Of a stretch of 64,000 nucleotides of DNA, positions 1-8,594 are shown one piece after another. Under the pieces are notes generated by a model. That model worked only from the letters and a program-made list of their open reading frames with translations, did no database searches and had not been told where the DNA came from. This DNA comes from Prevotellaceae bacterium UBA6417 (GTDB lineage Bacteria; Bacteroidota; Bacteroidia; Bacteroidales; Bacteroidaceae). How positions within the stretch are numbered: position 1 is the first letter of the stretch; every line of letters begins with the position of its first letter. A program made the position numbers and the translations under genes. The stretch lies in NCBI GenBank assembly GCA_002439755.1, contig DJPH01000052.1, positions 14,631 through 78,630 on the forward strand, given 5' to 3'.

Positions 1-2
1 CC

Positions 3-2462
3 CCCGGGCAGCCCGTGCAGCCCAAGGATGTGCAGGGGCCTGTCAACCCCTCCATACGTCAGATTGTGAGCAACAAGGAGAGTATGTTTCAGGTTTCCAA
101 GGACAAGGACAACTGGTATTTCACTCTTCCCGATTCGCTTTTGGGACGTCTCATCCTGGCTGTGACACGTTTCACCTCAACTCCTGCGGGCTACGACCAA
201 TACGGAGGTGAGGAAGTGAGAGAGCAGACCGTATACTTCGAACTGTCTCCCGACGGTCGCAATCTATTCTTGAAGTCGGAAATTATCTATAGTCGTTCAG
301 ATACGCTCGATGCCATCAACAAGGCTGTAAACAGCAGCACTGCCAACCCCATCCTGCAATCGTTCAGGCTGGAAAGCGGTGCCCCCAAGGGTCACTATAA
401 GATAAATGTGAGCAGCCTGTTACTGGGAGAAAACAGTTTTTCCCTTGACAAAGACACCCGTCGTGACATGGAGCTTGGCGGCATGATTGGCGGAGGAGCC
501 TCCTACATCGAGAGCGTTCACAGCTATCCCATCAATACAGAGGTGAGAACGGTGCGTACCTATTCGGGCAATTCCGACAAGCTTCTTTCCTCGGCCATCG
601 CTAATTCGATATCGATAGGCTTGAACACCTCGTTCCTGCTTCTGCCCAAGGAGCCCATGCGTGCCCGCATATACGACCCTCGTGTAGGCTATTTCACGGA
701 TGCCTATAACGTGTTCAGCGACAACGATCAAAAGATGACTGTCAAGCGTTTCATTACACGTTGGCGTCTCGAACCCAAGGACGAGGACATCGAGAAGATG
801 AAGCGCGGCGAGCTGGTCGAGCCGAAAAAACAGATTGTCTACTACATAGATCCGGCCACGCCCAAGCAGTGGGTGCCCTATCTCATTGAGGGTGTCAACG
901 ACTGGAACAGGGCCTTTGAGCGTGCAGGCTTTAAAAATGCCATTGTAGGTAAGCCATGGCCCGACTCGTGTAAAGATATGAGCTTAGAGGACGCTCGCTT
1001 TGCCGTGATACGCTATTTAGCATCACCGGTGGCTAATGCCTATGGACCCCAGGTGCACGACCCGCGCAGCGGTGAGATTCTGGAGAGCCATGTTGGATGG
1101 TACCATAACGTAATGACGCTGGTTCACGACTGGTATATGTTGCAGACGGCCAATGTGGATCCGCGTGCCCGCAGTGCCAAGTTCAGCGATGAGCTGATGG
1201 GACAGCTCATCCGTTTTGTGTCGTCTCATGAGATAGGACATACCTTGGGACTGCGTCACAACTTCGGGTCAAGCAGCACCGTTCCGGTAGAGAAGCTCCG
1301 CGACAAAGCCTGGGTGGCAGCCCATGGCCATACACCCTCCATTATGGACTATGCGCGTTTCAACTATGTGGCCCAGCCCGAAGACGGCATGACCGAGCAT
1401 GAATTGTTCCCGCGCATCAACGATTATGACATGTGGGCCATACAGTGGGGCTACATGCCTGTCTTTGATGCCACCGATTCGGAAAGCGACCGTTACATGC
1501 TGAGCAAGGTGACTACCGACAGCATTGCTGCCAACCGCCGCCTGTGGTGGGGCGATGGAGAGGGTTACCGCAGCGACCCCCGCAGACAAACCGAGGACCT
1601 TGGCGACGATGCCGTCAAGGCCGGCGAATATGGCATCAAGAACCTCAAGGCCGAGATTGGCCATCTTCAGGAGTGGAACTATTGGGGAAACGACACCGAG
1701 GAGCGCAACCTTAAGGGTATCTATAACCAGCTTCTCAATCAGTTTCTCAGGTATTGCGGCCATGTGGCCAACTATGTCTCGGGTACCTACTATGAGGTGA
1801 AGACCCCCGATGAGCCGGGCAACATGTATTCGCCCACACCGCGCGAAAAGGAAAAATCCGTGTTGCCGTTCTTCGACAAGTATGTATTCACGGCCCCCGA
1901 ATGGTTGGTTGACGTACCCTACATAAGCCGCATCACCGACGACAAAGAGGCTGTGATGGAGCGCATAGGCAACTTTGCAGTGGATATGCTCACTATAAGC
2001 GGACGCCTGCAAGGTCTCAATTCCAACTATCCGGTGCAGGAGTTCCTGCCCGAAATGACCACGATGATTTTCCGCGAACTCGACACAAAGAAGCCCGTCA
2101 CACGTTATCGTCGCAACCTCCAGCGCAGGTTTGTCAACAGTCTGACACGCAACTTCAACACCTACAAGGCCGATGACCCGAGCGACCAGATTGCCGTGAC
2201 ACTGATGATACTCAAGGACCTTCAGAAGCGCACCAAGGCTGCAGCAGCCTCCGTAAGCGACACAATGACCAAGGCACACTACCGGCAGATGGCCGACCAG
2301 ATAGAACGTTCGCTGTCAATATCGGCCGGGGGAACCAATGCCAATGCCACGTCGCGCATCGTCATGAGAGGCCTGAACGAAGACAACGAAAAGGGCACCA
2401 ATATCGTTCCTTTCGAGTCTGACTGCTGCTTCCCCGTGGTGAACTATGACCTCTGCCCTTAG
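3..2462 (+). CDS. Zinc-dependent metalloprotease, DUF5117/DUF4953-type, 5'-partial
   Basis: The gene is cut by the left edge: the frame is open from base 3, so the signal peptide and first domain are missing. About 819 residues remain. The metzincin-type zinc motif HEIGHTLGLRH is near visible residue 405, followed by a downstream SIMDYARFNY segment that fits the Met-turn. This is the signature of the large secreted Bacteroidota metalloproteases annotated with DUF5117, DUF5118 and DUF4953. Such proteins are exported and probably degrade proteins or peptides in the periplasm or at the surface; the substrate is unknown. The last ~45 residues (asparagine-rich, then ending NYDLCP with three cysteines) look like an extra tail beyond the usual family end. 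It lies 404 bp upstream of the TonB-receptor operon on the same strand, so a shared role in protein use is plausible but inferred. Confidence 0.88.
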   Translation, partial: PGQPVQPKDVQGPVNPSIRQIVSNKESMFQVSKDKDNWYFTLPDSLLGRLILAVTRFTSTPAGYDQYGGEEVREQTVYFELSPDGRNLFLKSEIIYSRSDTLDAINKAVNSSTANPILQSFRLESGAPKGHYKINVSSLLLGENSFSLDKDTRRDMELGGMIGGGASYIESVHSYPINTEVRTVRTYSGNSDKLLSSAIANSISIGLNTSFLLLPKEPMRARIYDPRVGYFTDAYNVFSDNDQKMTVKRFITRWRLEPKDEDIEKMKRGELVEPKKQIVYYIDPATPKQWVPYLIEGVNDWNRAFERAGFKNAIVGKPWPDSCKDMSLEDARFAVIRYLASPVANAYGPQVHDPRSGEILESHVGWYHNVMTLVHDWYMLQTANVDPRARSAKFSDELMGQLIRFVSSHEIGHTLGLRHNFGSSSTVPVEKLRDKAWVAAHGHTPSIMDYARFNYVAQPEDGMTEHELFPRINDYDMWAIQWGYMPVFDATDSESDRYMLSKVTTDSIAANRRLWWGDGEGYRSDPRRQTEDLGDDAVKAGEYGIKNLKAEIGHLQEWNYWGNDTEERNLKGIYNQLLNQFLRYCGHVANYVSGTYYEVKTPDEPGNMYSPTPREKEKSVLPFFDKYVFTAPEWLVDVPYISRITDDKEAVMERIGNFAVDMLTISGRLQGLNSNYPVQEFLPEMTTMIFRELDTKKPVTRYRRNLQRRFVNSLTRNFNTYKADDPSDQIAVTLMILKDLQKRTKAAAASVSDTMTKAHYRQMADQIERSLSISAGGTNANATSRIVMRGLNEDNEKGTNIVPFESDCCFPVVNYDLCP

Positions 2463-2516
2463 GCCTGCAACAGTGCTGTGCCTGACAGAAATGGCAGATC
2501 CCATACATTGCAACTT

Positions 2517-2651
2517 GTTTCCTGTACAGGGAAGAGGTCGTTTCATGTACATGAAACACATTGTTTCATGCGGGGAAACACATTGTTCTCTGTACAGGAA
2601 ACACGTTGCGATGTGCCGCATTGCAACCTGCACGCTGAAACATTGCAGTCT
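2517..2651. repeat. Array A: six 22/23-bp palindromic tandem units
   Basis: In the 404-bp gap between the metalloprotease and the TonB receptor, six units start at 2517, 2540, 2563, 2585, 2608 and 2630, with a strict 22- or 23-bp period. The best unit contains the 18-bp perfect palindrome GTTTCATGTACATGAAAC followed by a short ACATT spacer. Later units decay but keep CTGTACAG, GCAACCTGC or GAAAC cores. Similar arrays occur at 46460 and 60491. Short reading frames through the array (peptides like MFHVHET) are artefacts of the repeats. The rest of this gap holds no gene. Confidence 0.85.
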
Positions 2652-2790
2652 GCACATCCGCCAAAGACGCAAAAAGAGCCAATGTGTCAGAAATGCGTTA
2701 GATTTGCACACAAGACAGTACAAAAAGATATTCTGAAAATGAATTTTTCAGTTTCTTAGGGCTGCAAACTGGCCCTTATGTACAAATAGC

Positions 2791-2822
2791 ATTGCAAAAG
2801 CAAGAAAAAAGTGCGAACTTTG
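2791..2822 (+). promoter_or_regulatory. Possible promoter of the TonB-receptor operon
   Basis: GAACTTTG (2815-2822) resembles the Bacteroidota -7 box TAnnTTTG except for its first base. An ATTG lies 20 bp upstream, where the -33 TTTG box is expected. It stands 45 bp before the chosen start codon. The match is imperfect, so this is a weak call. Confidence 0.4.
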
Positions 2823-2866
2823 CAGCGTATAAAGTAAATGTCATATCTTTAGATCAAAGCCAAAGC

Positions 2867-5686
2867 ATGAAAGATCGGTTAATTCTTCTTGCGCTGTTCA
2901 TAGGGACATCATTGCAATTAATGGCGCAAAACAGGCTCTTCACCATAAAGGGCACCGTCACAGACGAGAAAGGGCAGGGCATCGAGCTTGCGGCAATCAG
3001 CCTTAACGGTGACCTGGGTACACACTCGGGCATCAAGGGATCGTATGCTATAAAGAACGTGCCCAAAGGCATGTATGTGTGTCGTGTTTCATATGTAGGC
3101 TACCAGACTGTGACAGACACCTTGGACATTAAAGGCGACATGACCTACAATGTGCGGCTTGTGAGCCGTGGACTTCAGTTGAAGGATGTCGTGGTAACTG
3201 CCAATCAGGTAGCCATGGGTTCAAAGTCCGTTGTCGGTGAAGATGCAGTGCGACATATACAGCCTAAAAGTGTAAGTGACTTGCTTCAGCTGGTGCCGGG
3301 TAACCTGACCGAGAACCCCAACCTCAATAATATGTCGCAGGCAAAGATAAGGGAAATCGATCAGAATGACAATAATTCGCTGGGCACAGGTGTCGTGGTC
3401 GACGGCACACCTCTTAGCAACGATGCCAACCTGCAGGCACTGGCTCCCACGAAATATGGAAAATCGTCGGGTCAGGGCTACGACGGAATGGAGGATCAGA
3501 CCACGGCAGGACGAGGTGTAGACCTGCGCACCGTCAGTGCCGGCAACGTGGAATCGATTGAAGTGGTAAGGGGCATTCCGTCTGTGGAATATGGCAACCT
3601 CACCTCAGGCCTGATGATTGTGAAGACCAAGTCGGGCAAGACACCGTGGGAAGCCAAAGTGCAGGCCGACCCCTTTTCCAAGCTGGTGTATGTGGGAAAA
3701 GGCTTTGCACTGAACAAAGGCGGCGCAACCAATTTCAGCGTAGACTGGTCACAGTCGTGGGGAGATACCCGGAAACACTATCTGGGCTATGACCGCATCA
3801 CTGCCACAGCAGGATATTCCAACATGTTCGGTCCGCTGACCTTCAACGTAAAAGGGGCATTCTATTCCAACATCAACAGCAGGAAAGATGACCCGCAATA
3901 CGAGGAACAAGACCTGCACTACAAAAACAAGAACATAGGAGCCCGCCTCTCTCTGAACGGAAGCTACCGTTCAGACAAAAGCTTCATCACACGTCTCGAC
4001 TACAACCTGTCGATGCAGGTATCCAAGACCTCTGACGAACACTACGACCTGGTGTCCAACCCCGACGGTATCATCACCGATGTCAGAGTGCCCGGACTGC
4101 ATGAGGCCATCTTCAAAACCAAGAGCTATCATTCGGAATACAAGATTGACGGCCTTCCCGTAAACGCACATGCACAACTCATAGCCAACAAATATCTGCA
4201 GCTGGGTGAAGACAATCACACCACCTTTAAGTTGGGGGCCGAATACGACTATGACGCCAACAAGGGTGACGGCCTTACATTCGACCTGGCCAACCCTCCC
4301 CAGTCGATGGGTGCACAAACACTGCGCCCGCGCGCATTCAAGGATATTCCTTCGCTGAATACCCTATCGGGCTTTGTCAGCGATAAGCTGTCCCTGACAT
4401 TGGGAACCGTCAAGACCGATATTGAAGGTGGCGTGAGGCTGAGCAACCTCTTCCTGGATGCCGGCAAGAGTGACGGACGCAACGGCATCTTCGTTGCCGA
4501 ACCACGTATCAATGCCTCCGCAAGCCTGTTGAACAAAAAGAACAACACCCTGTTCGACGACCTGTCGCTGACCGGAGGCTTCGGTCTGAGCAACAAAATG
4601 CCCACCTTGCTCTACCTCTATCCCGACTACGTATATTATGACAATCCCAGTCTGAGCAAATACAGCGACAACGAAAAGGATCGCCTGGCACTCATCTCGA
4701 CAGATGTCATTACAGACACCAAAAACAGAAACCTCAAGCCGGCACACTCACGCAAATGGGAACTGGGACTCTCCTTCCGCATAGGCAAGACCAAAGGCTT
4801 CCTGACCTATTTCAACGAGAACCACCGGAACGAGTTCGGATTCAGCTCCCAGCTGTACTGGTCGAAATACATGAGATACTCCCTGCCTCCCACAGCCACA
4901 GACCCGATGTTTAACGAAACAACCGGTGAAGTGACCTTTAAGGAAAACGGCATGACTGTTACCGCCAACCCCACGCAAATGACCGACATGTACACCTGGG
5001 GCAAGCCGTCAAACACCACACGCTCCATCAAGCACGGAGTGGAATACGGACTGGACTTCGGCACCTTTGAGCCACTGAAAACATCATTAAGTATAAACGG
5101 CGCATGGTTTCATGTGGACAGACGTCACGAAACAACCAGCCTGAACTACATCAACAAAACCTTTGACTATGTCGCCGTATTACCCTCAGGTTATGGTAAC
5201 GTGCAAGACCGCATCAATACCAACTTCCGCTTTATCACACACATACCTGCCGTGAGAATGATATTCACTACTACAGTACAGGTGGTGTGGTATGAAAGCG
5301 AACAAATCAAGTATCTTGATGAAAACGACAACGACAGGCGAACAATGATAAGCTACCAAGGCAAAGACTATTATGCCGTTGCGCCGCTCGGCTACTACAC
5401 ACGTGGCGGAGAATATGTTGAATGGCAGCCGCAAATGGCTCAAGATGCCCAACTGGCTCTCCTGATGGATCGCTACCAGACCTATGCATTCGAGAAGGAT
5501 GTGGTAAAGCCCTGGGCACTGCTCAACTTCAGATTTACCAAAGAACTGGGAAATGTCGGCGAGCTCTCGTTCATCGCCAACAACTTTACCAACACCAGCA
5601 AATGGCACGTCAACAAACATTCTAAAGCAAAACGCCAGCTCTACCCCGACATGTATTTCGGTGCGGAACTAAAGATTAAACTATAA
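2867..5686 (+). CDS. TonB-dependent outer-membrane receptor
   Basis: A 939-residue outer-membrane receptor. The start is placed at ATG 2867 because it opens a clean signal peptide (MKDRLILLALFIGTSLQLMA); the frame runs on upstream to a TTG at 2792, but that would put 25 odd residues before the signal. After cleavage comes a carboxypeptidase-regulatory-like beta-sandwich (about residues 25-110, typical of Bacteroidota receptors), a TonB-box-like LKDVVVTA, a plug domain with the EYGNLTSGLMIVKT segment, and a 22-stranded-type barrel ending in YFGAELKIKL. It has no SusD partner next door, so it is not a standard SusC glycan importer. It heads a unit with DUF4876, DUF6850, C25, C1 and HmuY-like genes, which suggests a peptide, metal or haem ligand (inference). 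Confidence 0.9.
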   Translation: MKDRLILLALFIGTSLQLMAQNRLFTIKGTVTDEKGQGIELAAISLNGDLGTHSGIKGSYAIKNVPKGMYVCRVSYVGYQTVTDTLDIKGDMTYNVRLVSRGLQLKDVVVTANQVAMGSKSVVGEDAVRHIQPKSVSDLLQLVPGNLTENPNLNNMSQAKIREIDQNDNNSLGTGVVVDGTPLSNDANLQALAPTKYGKSSGQGYDGMEDQTTAGRGVDLRTVSAGNVESIEVVRGIPSVEYGNLTSGLMIVKTKSGKTPWEAKVQADPFSKLVYVGKGFALNKGGATNFSVDWSQSWGDTRKHYLGYDRITATAGYSNMFGPLTFNVKGAFYSNINSRKDDPQYEEQDLHYKNKNIGARLSLNGSYRSDKSFITRLDYNLSMQVSKTSDEHYDLVSNPDGIITDVRVPGLHEAIFKTKSYHSEYKIDGLPVNAHAQLIANKYLQLGEDNHTTFKLGAEYDYDANKGDGLTFDLANPPQSMGAQTLRPRAFKDIPSLNTLSGFVSDKLSLTLGTVKTDIEGGVRLSNLFLDAGKSDGRNGIFVAEPRINASASLLNKKNNTLFDDLSLTGGFGLSNKMPTLLYLYPDYVYYDNPSLSKYSDNEKDRLALISTDVITDTKNRNLKPAHSRKWELGLSFRIGKTKGFLTYFNENHRNEFGFSSQLYWSKYMRYSLPPTATDPMFNETTGEVTFKENGMTVTANPTQMTDMYTWGKPSNTTRSIKHGVEYGLDFGTFEPLKTSLSINGAWFHVDRRHETTSLNYINKTFDYVAVLPSGYGNVQDRINTNFRFITHIPAVRMIFTTTVQVVWYESEQIKYLDENDNDRRTMISYQGKDYYAVAPLGYYTRGGEYVEWQPQMAQDAQLALLMDRYQTYAFEKDVVKPWALLNFRFTKELGNVGELSFIANNFTNTSKWHVNKHSKAKRQLYPDMYFGAELKIKL

Positions 5687-5712
5687 TCAACCCAATATTA
5701 AAGATTGAGACA

Positions 5713-6909
5713 ATGAAAAAAACAATTTTCAAGACCCTGTGGGCTTTATTGGTTGTAGCAACCATAGCCCCTCTGGCTTCATGCTCGTCAGACGATGATG
5801 AGGGCGTGAAGAGTTTTAAAGTGAACGTGACTATCGGCCTTCCCGAGGGAGTGGCAGCCGACAATGTGGAAGGACTGCAGCTGATAGCCACCAAAGGAAC
5901 AGTAAGCGACACAGTGAACATTGCCAATCCGGCAGCAACCGAGATTACACTGCCCCAAGGACAGTACACCTTCACCGTAACCGGCAAAGTCAAGGATGAG
6001 GCAACTGCCTACCTCACAGGAAAGGCTTCGGCCGACATCTACAGCGAGAAAGCTGTAACAGTTGCCTTGAGCAAAGTGACAAAGTCGTCGCTCATCTTCA
6101 AGTCGTTGTTCACCACCGGTGGCTATCAGTACTACATGTTGGACAGCTACTTTGAAATCGTCAACAACTCCGACGAAGTGCAGTATCTGGACGGTGTCAT
6201 CATTTCTGCTCCTCAAGGAAACCAGAGCGAAGCCAATGCCTGGCAGGCAAACGGCGTTACAGACCTGTACGCCTCAGGCCAAGGTGCAGTACTCGCATTC
6301 CCCGGAACCGGCAAAGACTATCCGCTGGAGCCCGGCAAGAGCGTACTGATTGCCAATAACGCCACCAATCACAAAGAGGCAGCTCCCGAAGGAAACATTT
6401 GCCCCGATTTGTCAAATGCCGACTGGGAAGTATATCTGGACAATGTCAATGGAGAGATAGACTACCCGGCTCCCAACTTGAAAGTTATATACACCAACAA
6501 TACCTATATGAAAGCATTCGGACTTGGAGTCATGGGGCGCGGATACATCCTTGCCAAGCTTCCCGAGGGCACAACCCCCGAAGAGTATGCAGCCGACTCA
6601 ACGAATATTCAAACAGAGCCCGGTTCTACAGGGACTATGCAATACTTGATGATTCCAAGCAAATATGTGCTGGATGCAGTTGATATCTGGAATGGTAAAA
6701 ACGATACTCACTACGGAACATTCCTTCCTAAAGACGATGCTCAGGGCGTACTCGCTTCTGAAACGTGGGAAGGCAAGTGCATCAGAAGAAAGGTAACCGA
6801 AATAAAGAACGGCCGTCCTTACTATCAGGATACAAACAATTCGGCAGCCGACTTCCTGAATAATCAGGAATGCACTCCCGGAGTAACTCCGACACAAGTG
6901 GATAAATAA
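5713..6909 (+). CDS. DUF4876 family lipoprotein
   Basis: 398 residues with a lipoprotein signal ending at a lipobox (LASC, then SSDDDEG), so it is probably anchored in a membrane; the Asp-rich stretch after the Cys resembles the surface-export signal of Bacteroidota lipoproteins. The N-terminal part (about residues 35-125) reads as a beta-sandwich with a PQGQYTFTVTGK turn. The remainder matches the general look of DUF4876 proteins, whose function is not established. It begins 26 bp after the TonB receptor stop and so is almost certainly co-transcribed. By position it may play the role that SusD plays in other systems, a surface ligand-binding partner of the receptor. That role is inference. 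Confidence 0.75.
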   Translation: MKKTIFKTLWALLVVATIAPLASCSSDDDEGVKSFKVNVTIGLPEGVAADNVEGLQLIATKGTVSDTVNIANPAATEITLPQGQYTFTVTGKVKDEATAYLTGKASADIYSEKAVTVALSKVTKSSLIFKSLFTTGGYQYYMLDSYFEIVNNSDEVQYLDGVIISAPQGNQSEANAWQANGVTDLYASGQGAVLAFPGTGKDYPLEPGKSVLIANNATNHKEAAPEGNICPDLSNADWEVYLDNVNGEIDYPAPNLKVIYTNNTYMKAFGLGVMGRGYILAKLPEGTTPEEYAADSTNIQTEPGSTGTMQYLMIPSKYVLDAVDIWNGKNDTHYGTFLPKDDAQGVLASETWEGKCIRRKVTEIKNGRPYYQDTNNSAADFLNNQECTPGVTPTQVDK

Positions 6910-6922
6910 TAACACTAACCTT

Positions 6923-6963
6923 CAGGACTCCGGACAGATGGGATAAACCTGGCCGGAGTCCTG
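6923..6963 (+). terminator. Intra-operon hairpin between DUF4876 and DUF6850 genes
   Basis: CAGGACTCCGG (6923-6933) pairs perfectly over 11 bp with CCGGAGTCCTG (6953-6963), and is followed by TCTTTAT. The T-run is poor, so this may be a partial terminator or an mRNA-stabilising hairpin that separates expression of the first two genes from the rest. It fills most of the 73-bp gap. Confidence 0.55.
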
Positions 6964-6982
6964 TCTTTATAACAACAAGACA

Positions 6983-8590
6983 ATGAAATCGAGTAAGAAA
7001 TATTACGGAACACTATGCGCTTTGCTTTTTGCCGTCTCGGCATATGGCCAATCGACATTCGTGAACAGCCAGAACAAATGGCATGAGGGATATGTCAACG
7101 AACTATATAACATCCGCTACAATAGCATCAACCCGACTCGATTGTCATACAACAAAATGCGCACTGTCGGCACGGCCTTGTTTAGCTATCAATATGGTAG
7201 GGGAGACTATCATGCCGTTGATGCGCCCAAACAAACCAATGATCTTAATGTCTACATTGGCGGATTGCAACATCTCGGCAAGGTGAACTTGGCGGGCTAT
7301 CTGAAATATAATAATACAAAATCAAAGGACATTCATTGGAATCCAACGCTTTATCTGGATGAAAACAACCCGTTTATCCTTTGTGATTCCGTAATGAACG
7401 ATGCAATAACCGAGGCCTTCCAGATGGAAGCAACGTTATCCTACGACTTTAACGATCGCATAAAAGGAGGCCTTTCTTTGGGACTCAAAACAGGAAGTCT
7501 GAGTGACCAGACAGACCCGCGTCCCAAAACCAATACATCGGTATTCCCGATAACTGCAGGCTTTGACTATCACATCAGCAAGCCATGGTCTGTAGGACTG
7601 ACTGCACAGGTAAGGTTGTTAAGCAGCAATATATCCTATGCTGTCGTTAACCCATTGAATAACCACCGCTTTTTCCTGATGAAGGGAATGGGCGATTATT
7701 ATGGAACATCAACAAGCGCTGAATATAATTATAAACGCGACTATAAGGGCAATACTCTTACCGGAGCATTGCAGGCCGTCTATCAACCCGAAGACGAGAT
7801 GATACAGAACTTTATTGAAGTTGCCGTGAGCAAAGGAAATGAAAAGGCAACCGACGGCGGTTCTTCTTATGTCTTCAAAGGAGGCGATTATTATCTCACT
7901 AAAATAAAGGCAACAGATAGGTTTATCTGGAACCAATCTGAAAGTTTACGTCACAATATCATTCTTTCCGGACAAATCCAAAAGGGAGATGCAGACTGGT
8001 ATGACCAGAAAAGAATGAAAGACACTGAACATGGAAACCTCGTATATTACGAAATACTAACCAAGTCGCGTGTACAAAAGTCACAGTCAATGACCGCATC
8101 TGCCGAATACAGGCTAGACTTGTTGAAAGACGGAGAGACAGACTTTTATGCCGGAGTCAACGCAGCTGTGAATAGAAATGAGCTGAAACATTATAGCGAT
8201 GACGGGTTGCATAAGCAAGAGTGGAACCTTTTGTCTGTTAATATATCGGCAGGAAAGACTTTCAATCTCGGCAAAGGACAGCTTGCGGCATCGGTCAATG
8301 GAGGCTATGCCATGCCGTTGCAGGACAGCAAGTTCGCTACGGGAACAAATGTAACCGGTGCAACTGATATCACAAGTGCTTATGTCCTTCCTCAATTTGA
8401 ATATGCAACATCTAAGCGCATAGCCTTGGGCGGCATGATTGATTATAGTCTTCCCGTTGTAAATAAGGTGAAAGCCGGTATCTATGCCAAGGTGAAGAGC
8501 CTTATATATAATGACGACGCCGAATACTATCAGCCGCTAAAATCTACAACATACACCTTGGCCGACATGGGTCTATACTTAAACTTTTAA
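6983..8590 (+). CDS. DUF6850 family outer-membrane beta-barrel protein
   Basis: 535 residues with a signal peptide ending near residue 22 (SAYGQS). The sequence is rich in alternating aromatic/polar strands (for example AYVLPQFEYATSKRIALGG) and ends in an aromatic residue (MGLYLNF), the usual C-terminal signal of an outer-membrane barrel. It resembles the DUF6850 barrel family, which has no assigned function. It follows the TonB receptor and DUF4876 lipoprotein and precedes the two C25 peptidases by 4 bp. It might be a porin-like partner or an assembly or display factor for the secreted peptidases. The family call rests on sequence style and context, not on a search. Confidence 0.7.
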   Translation: MKSSKKYYGTLCALLFAVSAYGQSTFVNSQNKWHEGYVNELYNIRYNSINPTRLSYNKMRTVGTALFSYQYGRGDYHAVDAPKQTNDLNVYIGGLQHLGKVNLAGYLKYNNTKSKDIHWNPTLYLDENNPFILCDSVMNDAITEAFQMEATLSYDFNDRIKGGLSLGLKTGSLSDQTDPRPKTNTSVFPITAGFDYHISKPWSVGLTAQVRLLSSNISYAVVNPLNNHRFFLMKGMGDYYGTSTSAEYNYKRDYKGNTLTGALQAVYQPEDEMIQNFIEVAVSKGNEKATDGGSSYVFKGGDYYLTKIKATDRFIWNQSESLRHNIILSGQIQKGDADWYDQKRMKDTEHGNLVYYEILTKSRVQKSQSMTASAEYRLDLLKDGETDFYAGVNAAVNRNELKHYSDDGLHKQEWNLLSVNISAGKTFNLGKGQLAASVNGGYAMPLQDSKFATGTNVTGATDITSAYVLPQFEYATSKRIALGGMIDYSLPVVNKVKAGIYAKVKSLIYNDDAEYYQPLKSTTYTLADMGLYLNF

Positions 8591-8594
8591 TCAA

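Noticed and set aside
1269..2279. 336-codon minus-strand frame inside the metalloprotease
   Set aside because: Antisense shadow; no recognisable motif, and the plus strand carries the zinc-protease motif.
2316..2759. Several short open frames with peptides such as MFHVHET and CFMYMKH on both strands
   Set aside because: They are translations of palindromic array A, lack ribosome binding sites and overlap each other; the same peptides appear at the other arrays.
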